Origin: Alphaproteobacteria bacterium | Lineage (GTDB): Bacteria; Pseudomonadota; Alphaproteobacteria; Micropepsales; Micropepsaceae | DNA: 47,495 nucleotides | Assembly (NCBI GenBank): GCA_028865545.1 | Contig: JAGWJY010000028.1 | Span: 1 to 47,495 of the forward strand | Direction: 5' to 3' | In this document: piece by piece, positions 17,508 to 24,819 of the stretch | How the letters are laid out: every line of letters begins with the position of its first letter | How positions within the stretch are numbered: position 1 is the stretch's first letter | Made by a program: the position numbers and the translations under genes | The notes under the pieces: model-generated | Database searches by the model: none | What the model saw: the letters and a program-made list of their open reading frames with translations, nothing else | Told to the model about the DNA's origin: nothing

Positions 17508-19916
17508 TTAGAATATTTTGTTCACGCGGATACCGAACGTACGCGGCGCACCGGCATAGAGGCCACCGGCGTCGTTGGCCTGAATGTATTGATCGTTCGT
17601 CAGATTGTCGCCGTAGAGCGTCCAAATCCAACTGCCGGTCGTCAATGCGAGCTGCCCGCCGACCAGATTGCGCGCGTTCATGCGGTCGCCCAATGACACA
17701 TTGTCGAACAGCGACGCATATTGCCCGGCCGTATAGGCAAAGTTCACGCGCGGGGTCAGCGTGTCGCCGTTGGGCAGATTGAAGACGTACTGCAGCGCGA
17801 TGTTGTAGGTGGCGGTGGGCGCGTAGGTCATCGGATGACCCTTCATGCTTATGCAATAGGGATCCGTGCCGCCGGTCTTCGGATCGCAGGTTCCGGAGGC
17901 GAACACCGCATATCTCGGGTCGGACAGATAAATGTTGGCCAGCTGGCTCTTCAGCAGGCCGAACGAACCGGTGGCGGAGAATTGCCCGAACGAGGCCTGG
18001 AGTTCTCCTTCAATACCGTATTCCAGCGTCGTTCCCGGGAGGTTGGTTTCGTAGCTCAGGTTCGACGTCACCGGATCGCTCAAGGCGACTTGGAAGTTGT
18101 AATACTGGGTGTAGTAGGCATCGAGCTGGGCGTGCACGTGGCCGTCGAACCAGTCCGTCGCCTTCCAGCCGACCTCAAAGTTCCTGTCGGTCACCGGACG
18201 GAAGGACTTCGGCGCGGGGCCGCTGAGGATGACATTGAGACCGCCACCGGTGTAGCCGGTCGCCACGAACCCGTAGAGGAAATTGCCGTCGTTGATCGCC
18301 CAGTCGATCGCCGCCTTGTAGGAGAGGTTGTATGACTTCTGGGGAGGGGCATCCAGCGAATACAGGGTGCCGAAGTAATAGTACGGGCCGTTGTTGTGCG
18401 AGCGGGTTTCCGTCCAGCGGCCGCCCAGCGAAACCTGCACGCCGCCGCCGAGCTTGGCCTCGACCTGGCCGAATGCGGCAACGTCGAGATTGCTGGTGTG
18501 GCCTTCGAATGTATAGGACTCGTACTGATTGTAGTTCGACGCAGTGGGCGTGAATGTGGAAGGATTGCCGGTGTCGCCGGAACTGAGCACGCCGCCGCTG
18601 TTGCTAAAGCGCGCGCCGTAAGAGCCCCAGAACTCATACGGCTTATCCCACATGTAATCGTTTTCTTGCCCGTAGACGCCGAACACCCAGGTGATCGGCT
18701 GGTTGTCGGGCGAGATCACGTTGAATTCCTGGGTGTACATGTTTTCGGTCACCCGGTCGTAGAACTGGTTGTTCTTGGTGCCGGCCAACCAGGAGGCCGG
18801 GGTCGCGGGGCTTCCGAAATAGGGATAGTCGGACGGGTTGCCGTAATCCGTGCCGTCGGCGTCGGTGAACCAACGGGTGTTGCCGGTAATGACTTCCGAG
18901 ATGGACTGCAGCTTGATCCCGCTGCTCAGCAGATAATCGGCCTTCAGGATGCCGCGCTGGAAGCGGTCCATCGCCGCGTTCGGCGCGTTGGCCGTGACAT
19001 GGAACAGATTGCTGTCGTGGTACGGGTTGGGGATGCCGTAGGGCGCCGTGATGGCACCGACCGGTTCGAGCTGCGAAAACGGAACGCCGACCCGGGCCCC
19101 ATAGTCCTGATAGTCGGCGTCGTATTTGAACGACACCGTCAAAGCCTGCGTGGGCGTCCACAAAGCGCTGAACCGCGCAGCGCCCCATTTATTATCCGGC
19201 ACATTGTAGCCCGGCTTACAGCCCGCATACTTATGATTGGGACAATTATCGGCCGGATCGCTGTCGGTGATCGAGTACCAGCTGGAGTGATACATGGCAT
19301 ACCCGGCCACGCGCACCGCAAAGTCGTCGCTGATCGGAATATTGACCGCGCCCTGCAGTTCCACGTTGTTGTAGTTGCCGTATTGCAGCTGGGCATAGCC
19401 GTCGTAGCCGCCACCGATCACGGGATCGTTCGAGGTTATGAACACCGCACCGCCGGTCGCGTTCTGGCCCACGAAGGTGCCTTGCGGCCCGCGATACACT
19501 TCGACGCTCTTGATGTCGAAGAAGGGCTCTCCGTCCAGATAGCCTGGAGGGGTCGACGCGCCGTCTTGATAGATGACCACGCCGATCGGCGTCTGCGTGT
19601 TGTGTTCGCCCTTGCCGATGCCGCGGATGTCGAAGTCCACACCTTGGCCGAAATCGTTGATCGTCACGTTCGGCGCAATGAACTGGAGATCGTTGACGCT
19701 GAGCGCGTTTCTGTTCTGCAAGTCCTCGCCGCTCAGAACCGTCGCCGTCACCGGCGTCGTCATCAGGTTTTCGGTGCGGCGCTGGGCGGTCACGACGACC
19801 GTCTCGATTGTCACCTCATTGTCTTTGGACGGCGACGTCGTGCTTTGAGCTTGGGCAAAGTTGCAGCAAGCTAATGTGAGCGCGGACGCGCTCATCCACA
19901 ATGCATGGGTCCTCAT
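17508..19916 (-). CDS. TonB-dependent outer-membrane receptor 1
   Basis: The 802-residue protein has a signal peptide (about 1-24, ending AQAQ), a TonB box ETVVVTAQRR at 38-47 and the plug domain. Plug landmarks are DIRGIGKGEHN and VEVYRGPQGTFVGQNATGGAV. The beta-barrel ends in the aromatic terminus FGIRVNKIF. It carries a substrate across the outer membrane using TonB energy. Two loops have paired cysteines (DNC..HKYAGCK, and CDPKTGGTDPYC before GHPMTYAP) that are kept in receptor 2, so a disulphide-stabilised ligand site is likely. AGGGAGG precedes the ATG, and the shared 26-bp operator ends 77 nt upstream. Enzyme genes follow rather than siderophore genes, which suggests an organic substrate. 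Confidence 0.93.
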   Translation of the reverse strand: MRTHALWMSASALTLACCNFAQAQSTTSPSKDNEVTIETVVVTAQRRTENLMTTPVTATVLSGEDLQNRNALSVNDLQFIAPNVTINDFGQGVDFDIRGIGKGEHNTQTPIGVVIYQDGASTPPGYLDGEPFFDIKSVEVYRGPQGTFVGQNATGGAVFITSNDPVIGGGYDGYAQLQYGNYNNVELQGAVNIPISDDFAVRVAGYAMYHSSWYSITDSDPADNCPNHKYAGCKPGYNVPDNKWGAARFSALWTPTQALTVSFKYDADYQDYGARVGVPFSQLEPVGAITAPYGIPNPYHDSNLFHVTANAPNAAMDRFQRGILKADYLLSSGIKLQSISEVITGNTRWFTDADGTDYGNPSDYPYFGSPATPASWLAGTKNNQFYDRVTENMYTQEFNVISPDNQPITWVFGVYGQENDYMWDKPYEFWGSYGARFSNSGGVLSSGDTGNPSTFTPTASNYNQYESYTFEGHTSNLDVAAFGQVEAKLGGGVQVSLGGRWTETRSHNNGPYYYFGTLYSLDAPPQKSYNLSYKAAIDWAINDGNFLYGFVATGYTGGGLNVILSGPAPKSFRPVTDRNFEVGWKATDWFDGHVHAQLDAYYTQYYNFQVALSDPVTSNLSYETNLPGTTLEYGIEGELQASFGQFSATGSFGLLKSQLANIYLSDPRYAVFASGTCDPKTGGTDPYCISMKGHPMTYAPTATYNIALQYVFNLPNGDTLTPRVNFAYTAGQYASLFDNVSLGDRMNARNLVGGQLALTTGSWIWTLYGDNLTNDQYIQANDAGGLYAGAPRTFGIRVNKIF

Positions 19917-19993
19917 GATCCCTCCCTACGGCGGTTGCTCCCCGCGCTCTTCGGCGCATGAGGAAATCATGCATGGCATTCATTCGGGAAAAA

Positions 19994-20019
19994 ATACTAA
20001 TTATAATAATAGTGAATAA
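19994..20019 (-). promoter_or_regulatory. shared 26-bp operator, copy 2 (TonB receptor 1)
   Basis: On the plus strand the half-sites are ATACTAATTAT and ATAGTGAATAA, separated by AATA. In the direction of transcription a perfect TATAAT occupies positions 15-20 of the element, as expected for a -10 box overlapped by an operator. The near edge is 78 nt from the receptor ATG. The leader RNA also has the block ATGCGCC...GCGCGGGGA shared with receptor 2. Confidence 0.72.
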
Positions 20020-20563
20020 TGTGAAAGCCTGTCACCCAAGTGCAACAACTGTCTGGCTGTGAGAGATAAGAAATTGCGAGCGGCCATGTGTTCATCTTGG
20101 AAACAACTTAAGAGTGTATATTTTACATACAGGTCTCTTGGCATGGTCACGAAAGAACCACTCATAGATCGGGATTTTGGGTAGGGACACAAAATGCAGC
20201 AGGCGCACGGTGGCGAAATGGTCTTGGCATGTCAGCTCGGCGGTGCGTGAAAGTCCAACATTGGCTGATTTTGTTGAAGCACTCGAAAGCCGACAAGCCT
20301 GGGCAGGCCTTGCGATCTGAGGACTGTGGGTTTGGCGCGTCGCCGGACCTCAGAGTGGCGCGGCCCGGCTGCGGGATTGGAAATAGTATTGCGAGCTTTC
20401 GGAGGTATTGGGCTATTGCGGCCAAAGTCGACCCATCGCTGGTACCGCACGCTTGCGCTCGAGGTAGACGCGTCGTCGGAAGGCGCCGCGCGCATCAGCC
20501 ATGCCCGCTCGCGCTCTGCGAAGTTGCCGGCGCTGTGGGTGAAGGCCCGACGATGCCGCCAGA
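20020..20563. other. gene-free stretch between TonB receptor 1 and SMP-30
   Basis: I find no convincing gene in these 544 bases. Short frames on both strands (for example 20162-20425 and 20229-20495) have no family resemblance and no ribosome sites. An imperfect AT-rich dyad, TGTAT..ATACA, lies near 20115-20131. The stretch may be eroded coding DNA. Confidence 0.5.
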
Positions 20564-21607
20564 TCAGGTCAGGTTCGCGCCCTTGGTCCTGAGTCGCATG
20601 CGGGCGACGGTGTCGGTGGCGGCGATGAAGAACGTGAAGCCGTCCTCGCCGAAGGCGCTGTTGGTGGCGTAGCGGCCGGGGAATTCGATCACGCCCAGCA
20701 ATTTGCCCTCCGGCGAGATTACGAAATGGCCGCCCGGTCCGGCCGCGAAGATATTGCCGTGCACGTCGATCTTCATGCCGTCGGGCACGCCGATCACGCC
20801 GGGTGCGAAATGGGGGCGGAAGTCGAAGAAGGTCGAATGGCTTACCGGCATGCCGTCGGCGCCCAGCTTATAGGCGCGGATGATCGCGAGCTTTTGATCG
20901 GTGTTGCAGACGAAGAGCGTCTTCTGGTCGGGCGCGAGCGCGATGCCATTGGGATAGAGGAATTCCTTGTCGAGCAACGCCATCTTGCCGTCCGGCGTCA
21001 GGCGATAGATGCCGCTGAAGTCGAGCTCTTTGACCGGCGATTTCTCGAGGCCCTCGAGCCCGTAAGGCGGATCGGTGAAATAGATGGCACCCGACTTGTC
21101 GATGGCAAGGTCGTTGGGGCTGTTGAGGCGCTTGCCCTCGAAGCGATCCACAAGCGTTGTGCGCTTCCGCGTCGCGAGATCGCAGCGATCCACCGAACGG
21201 CCGCCAGAATTGCAGATGATCAGCTTGCCCGCGTGATCAATCGCCAGGCCGTTCGAGCCAGGCTCGCGTATTGTCGGCGGCGGCGGCCCCGCAAGGCCGG
21301 CAGGCGCGATATAAGCCGTAACGCCGTCCTTGCGCGACCAGCGATATATTGTGTTTGCCGTCGGTCCCAGATTGCTGAACAGCAGAAAACCACCTTGCTT
21401 CACCCAGACCGGCCCTTCCGTCCATGAGAATTCGGAGGCGATCTCCTCGATCTTGATGTCGCGGGCGATCAGCGCGTCGAGCGCCGGATCCAGCCGGCGC
21501 ACGCGGGCGTAGGGCTGCGCGGCGAAAGCAGGAGCCGCAGCAAACGGAAAGGCCACACCCGCGGCCAAGAGCGCGCGGCGCGTCGGTTTGTTCGACTGAG
21601 ACGGCAT
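20564..21607 (-). CDS. exported SMP-30/gluconolactonase family protein
   Basis: The 347-residue protein starts at an ATG with GGAGGAGAAAAGC upstream. Its N-terminus is a twin-arginine-type signal (TRRALLAAGVAF, then AAAPAFA), so it is exported folded. The propeller core shows the family blocks: WTEGPVW near 61, NGLAIDHAGKLIICN near 118, LNSPNDLAIDKSGAIYFTDPPYG near 160 and YPNGIALAPDQ near 217, with the metal ligands Glu, Asn and Asp in these blocks. It resembles periplasmic gluconolactonases more than the cytoplasmic SMP-30 at 10701. It lies alone on the minus strand between TetR and TonB receptor 1. It probably opens sugar or other lactones in the periplasm; the substrate is unknown. Confidence 0.9.
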   Translation of the reverse strand: MPSQSNKPTRRALLAAGVAFPFAAAPAFAAQPYARVRRLDPALDALIARDIKIEEIASEFSWTEGPVWVKQGGFLLFSNLGPTANTIYRWSRKDGVTAYIAPAGLAGPPPPTIREPGSNGLAIDHAGKLIICNSGGRSVDRCDLATRKRTTLVDRFEGKRLNSPNDLAIDKSGAIYFTDPPYGLEGLEKSPVKELDFSGIYRLTPDGKMALLDKEFLYPNGIALAPDQKTLFVCNTDQKLAIIRAYKLGADGMPVSHSTFFDFRPHFAPGVIGVPDGMKIDVHGNIFAAGPGGHFVISPEGKLLGVIEFPGRYATNSAFGEDGFTFFIAATDTVARMRLRTKGANLT

Positions 21608-22228
21608 GCTTTTCTCCTCCCGGTCGGCCTCTTATGGGCCATGCCGAACACTGCACCGTCCTCACCCGCAAGTGCAAATCGTTCCCGTTATTCGAGCGTG
21701 CCCGGCTGGAAGCGGGCAGGATGATCGCGGGACAGACCCTTGCGATCAAGTGCGATGCGGTCCCGGAAGGCATGGCGAATGTCAGTCATGCGCTGCAATC
21801 AAAATGGGTGCACGGCAGACGACGGCGGCATAAATGTGCGTTTTTTGGTGAATATCGTCGAAAGCATACGAACGCGAGAAAGTACTGGTTTCAGTCCAAA
21901 CAACACTCTCTTCTCAGGTGAAGCGGAATTGTCTTCGTGGTTCGATCTGCAGCGCCCGCGTCAAGGTTTGCAAATGCCCGCCATGAAGCTAAGAAGCCAA
22001 AAAATAGGCCGGCGCCGGAAAGCAACTTTTCGAAACGTATCGGCGCTTTCTGCCCCTTCAAATCTGTCCCCGAACGTTAGGGGCTGGGGTTAAGTGGCCA
22101 TGCCGGGCGACGCAAAGGGTCATTCAAACGCACCCCTTTTTGCCGTCATATTCGCTCTGCCCGGAGCCGCTTAAACTCATGGCTAATGACGACAGTCTGG
22201 TCGTGCTTTCGCCCTATCGGGCGCCCCT
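21608..22228. other. gene-free stretch between SMP-30 and TetR
   Basis: These 621 bases separate two minus-strand genes. A plus-strand frame at about 21634-21921 encodes a Lys/Arg-rich peptide that I do not recognise and that lacks a ribosome site. A small CCCC-N8-GGGG hairpin lies near 22068-22083. I see no tRNA, insertion sequence or shared operator here. Confidence 0.5.
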
Positions 22229-22972
22229 TCACTCCTTTAGGGCGAGGAAGCCTGCCGCCATGAATTTGGCAATCCGCTTTTTGACCGCAGGAAAATCATC
22301 GGAGTGGCAGACGCCGCCCGACAGACGATCGATTCGTCCAGTGCGGCCGAGCGTATTCATCAATGCGCCCGTCACGAAATTGTAGCCCCAGAATAGGTCC
22401 TCGTCGCTGTAGCCCGGCAGTGCCCGTCGCAATATGCTGATGAGCTTGAGCACGACGGGATCGAAGTGGACTTTCATCATCATCGCCCCTTCGGGCGTGT
22501 TGCTGACGCGGGCGACGAACGCGGCGTAATTCATCCACAGCTCACCGCCCTCGAAGTATAAATCCAAATCGGTGTCCAGGAACGCGTGAAGCGCGCCCTC
22601 GACCGTGGGGTGATCTCCGGCCTCTGCTTCGTATTTTTCGAGCGCAGCCATACGGCGGCCGCAGGTGACACCGGCGCGCCGTTCGAACACCGCGTCAAAC
22701 AGGTTGCGCTTGTCCTCGAAATAGTAATGAAGGAGGGTTGTGTGGATGCCGACGCGCTCGGCCACGTCGCGGAGGGTTACGCCATAAAAACCATTCTTCG
22801 AGAACAGATACTCAGCCGCATCGAGAATCTGCTCCAGACTTTCCGCGCGCTGCTCCGCCTTGCTGCGACGGCGGCGTTTCTCAGTCGAACCTTCCAACAT
22901 TGCGCTCATCGCGCCAATCCTTTTGCCACTAGGCGAGATCGGCCGAGTCAAACCCCTCAAACGTTGATTCAT
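22229..22972 (-). CDS. TetR/AcrR family regulator, candidate regulator of the ester regulon
   Basis: The protein has 247 residues from the ATG at 22972, or 226 from the ATG at 22909. The first start overlaps the stop of an acyl-CoA-ligase relic as ATGA; the second has AAGGA at a long spacing. The TetR helix-turn-helix is clear (ILDAAEYLFSKNGFYGVTLRD, split here as VTLRDVAERVG and IHTTLLHYYFEDKRNLFDAVF). The C-terminal ligand domain is specific to a small-molecule class I cannot name. The gene lies between the two TonB/CoA-transferase modules, which carry the 26-bp dyad, a typical kind of TetR target. I therefore infer that it controls them. Only one 8-nt half-site match (22979-22986) is seen before its own gene. 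Confidence 0.88.
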   Translation of the reverse strand: MNQRLRGLTRPISPSGKRIGAMSAMLEGSTEKRRRRSKAEQRAESLEQILDAAEYLFSKNGFYGVTLRDVAERVGIHTTLLHYYFEDKRNLFDAVFERRAGVTCGRRMAALEKYEAEAGDHPTVEGALHAFLDTDLDLYFEGGELWMNYAAFVARVSNTPEGAMMMKVHFDPVVLKLISILRRALPGYSDEDLFWGYNFVTGALMNTLGRTGRIDRLSGGVCHSDDFPAVKKRIAKFMAAGFLALKE

Positions 22973-23060
22973 TCAGCCGTGAATATGCTATTGGCGTAGT
23001 AGGCACGCAATTGGTTCTTGTCAATCTTTCCAGTGGCGACTAGCGGCCTTTTGGCACGCG
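22969..23060 (-). pseudogene. C-terminal relic of an AMP-dependent acyl-CoA ligase
   Basis: Directly upstream of the TetR gene, the minus strand encodes RAKRPLVATGKIDKNQLRA and ends 12 residues later at TGA (22969-22971). ATGKIDK..LR is the A10 motif with the catalytic lysine found near the C-terminus of acyl-CoA ligases. A stop in the same frame lies just before it and no further ligase sequence is visible, so only about 30 residues survive. The stop overlaps the TetR ATG (ATGA), which suggests a former ligase-tetR operon. Activation of the acid may have passed from a ligase to the CoA-transferases. Confidence 0.6.
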
Positions 23061-23252
23061 GTCATTTCGGCTTTGGATTATGTGTCTGTTTCTATTTGCC
23101 AAGCGCGCCAGTTTGGCATCGGGTTGACATCTACTCGCTTTGGTCTGGTATTTCGATATTAGGTGTCAGCGGCAGCGCCAAATGCATGAAGAATAGGCAC
23201 TCTGGAAAGACGTGCGGCTTTCCACAGGACTGTCTCCATCGGTCTTCACGGT

Positions 23253-24626
23253 TTACGACGCTACTCGGCTCTCGCGCGCTACTTTTTGTGGCAGGTATAT
23301 TGCGCGCGGGATGAGCCGATTCTCGTGGGCTTGGCGCTCAAGCTCTTCGCGGAAATCGGGATGGGCCAGCGAGATCATGGCTTGGGCGCGTTCCGCCACC
23401 GACTTTCCTTTCAGATTGACCACCCCGTATTCTGTAACGACATACATGATATCGGTGCGTGGCGTGGTGACAATGTTGCCCGGTGTGAGGTCGAGGACGA
23501 TACGACTCTTGCGGACACCTTTCTTTTCGAAAACTGAGGAGAGGCACATGAAGGACTTGCCCCCATTTGAGGCATAGGCGCCGCGCGCATATTGGAGCTG
23601 GCCGCCCGTCCCGGAAATATGGCGATGACCGTCAGATTCCGATGCCGCCTGTCCTTGCAGGTCCATCTGCGTCGTGCTGTTGATTGAAAAAACCTTGTCG
23701 TTCTGCATGATAACATGCGGAAGGTTTGTGTGCTCGGTGCCGCAGCACAGCATGTCGGGATTGTCGTTTATCGCGTCGTACATGAACTTCGTACCAAGCC
23801 CAAACGTAAAGACGACTTTTCCGATGTCGAGCTTCTTGCGTGCGCCGGTGACGACGCCTGCCTTGTACAGCTCAATCAGGCCGTCGGTCAGCATTTCGGT
23901 ATGAACGCCGAGGTCTTTCGCGCCTGATTCCAGAAGCAAGGAACAAACGGCATTGGGCATTCCGCCGATGCCGATTTGCAGGCAGGCGCCATCTTCCACT
24001 TCGGCCGCAACCCTGCGGGCAACGGCACGATCGACATCGGTTATCAGCGGGCTTTTGAGTTCCGGGAGAGGCGCATTATCGCCGTCGATGATGTAATCAA
24101 CCTCGCTGATGTGAATGCCATTATCCACTCCGTGTACATGGGGAACGGCTGTTGATGTCTCGACGATCAGCGTCTTCGTGCGTTCGACAAGAGTTCTAAA
24201 CCACGCATTAGTCGGACCAAAATTGAAGTGTCCGTTTGCATCGGCCGGTCGCACTTTCAGCACGACGATGTCGATCGGAGCGATGAAGCGGCGATAGTAG
24301 TCGTTAATTTCGCCAAGATTGGGCGGCATGTGGTAACAAATGCCGGCGTCGGCTTTTGCACGTTCGTAGGCGCTGAAGTGCCAGGTATAATAATGAAAAT
24401 GGTTTCCTTCAGGGTCGCTCTCAAGCACCGCCCGCGGCTTCGCGGCGAGACTAGAGCGGATTCCCACGTTCGAAAGTTCGCGAACGCGCGCGGCGAGCGC
24501 CTGGTCAAACACGTCCGGCTGGGCGAGGCAGGCACCGAAATCGAGCCAATAGCCCGATTGCACCAGAGCAGCCGCTTCAGCGGCGGTGATCTTCTTCGCG
24601 GGCGCCGATGACATGCGCGTGGACAT
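23253..24626 (-). CDS. acetyl-CoA hydrolase/CoA-transferase family protein 2
   Basis: The protein has 457 residues, the same length as the protein at 15954-17327. Long stretches are identical, including IGIGGMPNAVCSLL, HTEMLTDG, GQAASESDGHRHISGTGGQ and VTEYGVVNLKGKS. Differences cluster around GPTNAWFRTL (145-155) and KFMYDAINDN (about 285), where substrate choice could differ. The reaction is expected to be the same: transfer of CoA from acetyl-CoA to a carboxylic acid. The codons look more AT-rich than those of copy 1, so the two copies may have been gained separately. GGAGG lies upstream of the ATG. It follows TonB receptor 2 after a hairpin, and no SDR or esterase gene follows it. Confidence 0.88.
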   Translation of the reverse strand: MSTRMSSAPAKKITAAEAAALVQSGYWLDFGACLAQPDVFDQALAARVRELSNVGIRSSLAAKPRAVLESDPEGNHFHYYTWHFSAYERAKADAGICYHMPPNLGEINDYYRRFIAPIDIVVLKVRPADANGHFNFGPTNAWFRTLVERTKTLIVETSTAVPHVHGVDNGIHISEVDYIIDGDNAPLPELKSPLITDVDRAVARRVAAEVEDGACLQIGIGGMPNAVCSLLLESGAKDLGVHTEMLTDGLIELYKAGVVTGARKKLDIGKVVFTFGLGTKFMYDAINDNPDMLCCGTEHTNLPHVIMQNDKVFSINSTTQMDLQGQAASESDGHRHISGTGGQLQYARGAYASNGGKSFMCLSSVFEKKGVRKSRIVLDLTPGNIVTTPRTDIMYVVTEYGVVNLKGKSVAERAQAMISLAHPDFREELERQAHENRLIPRAIYLPQKVARESRVAS

Positions 24627-24760
24627 GGGAGGTACCTTTCTGCAACCATTCTGCGATTGAAATTACAGGCGCAACAAAAGCCGAACGCTCAACCCATTTC
24701 GCGTTCGAGCGGTAGAACTGCATGATCATGTTTGTACGAATTTGGACGAGAGGCGTCGGC

Positions 24761-24785
24761 CGCCGGCTGGTTGTTACGGCCGGCG
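24761..24785 (-). terminator. hairpin after TonB receptor 2
   Basis: CGCCGGC and GCCGGCG form a 7-bp stem with an 11-nt loop, 34 nt after the receptor stop. It corresponds in position, sequence and loop length to the hairpin after TonB receptor 1. No good T-run follows, so termination may be partial. Confidence 0.5.
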
Positions 24786-24819
24786 ACCGATCGGGTTTCA
24801 AGTCAGTCTGAGCTCTGCA

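Noticed and set aside
20100-20140. AT-rich dyad TGTAT..ATACA in the gap upstream of TonB receptor 1
   Set aside because: Only five paired bases, far from any start, and no second copy in the window.
22970-22990. A fourth copy of the 26-bp operator before the TetR gene
   Set aside because: Only one 8-nt half-site (GTGAATAT) matches; the second half and the spacing are missing.
23160-23220. LPLTPN-like peptide on the minus strand resembling a second adenylation A10 motif
   Set aside because: Only six residues, followed by stops and not in frame with the ATGKIDK relic; probably chance.
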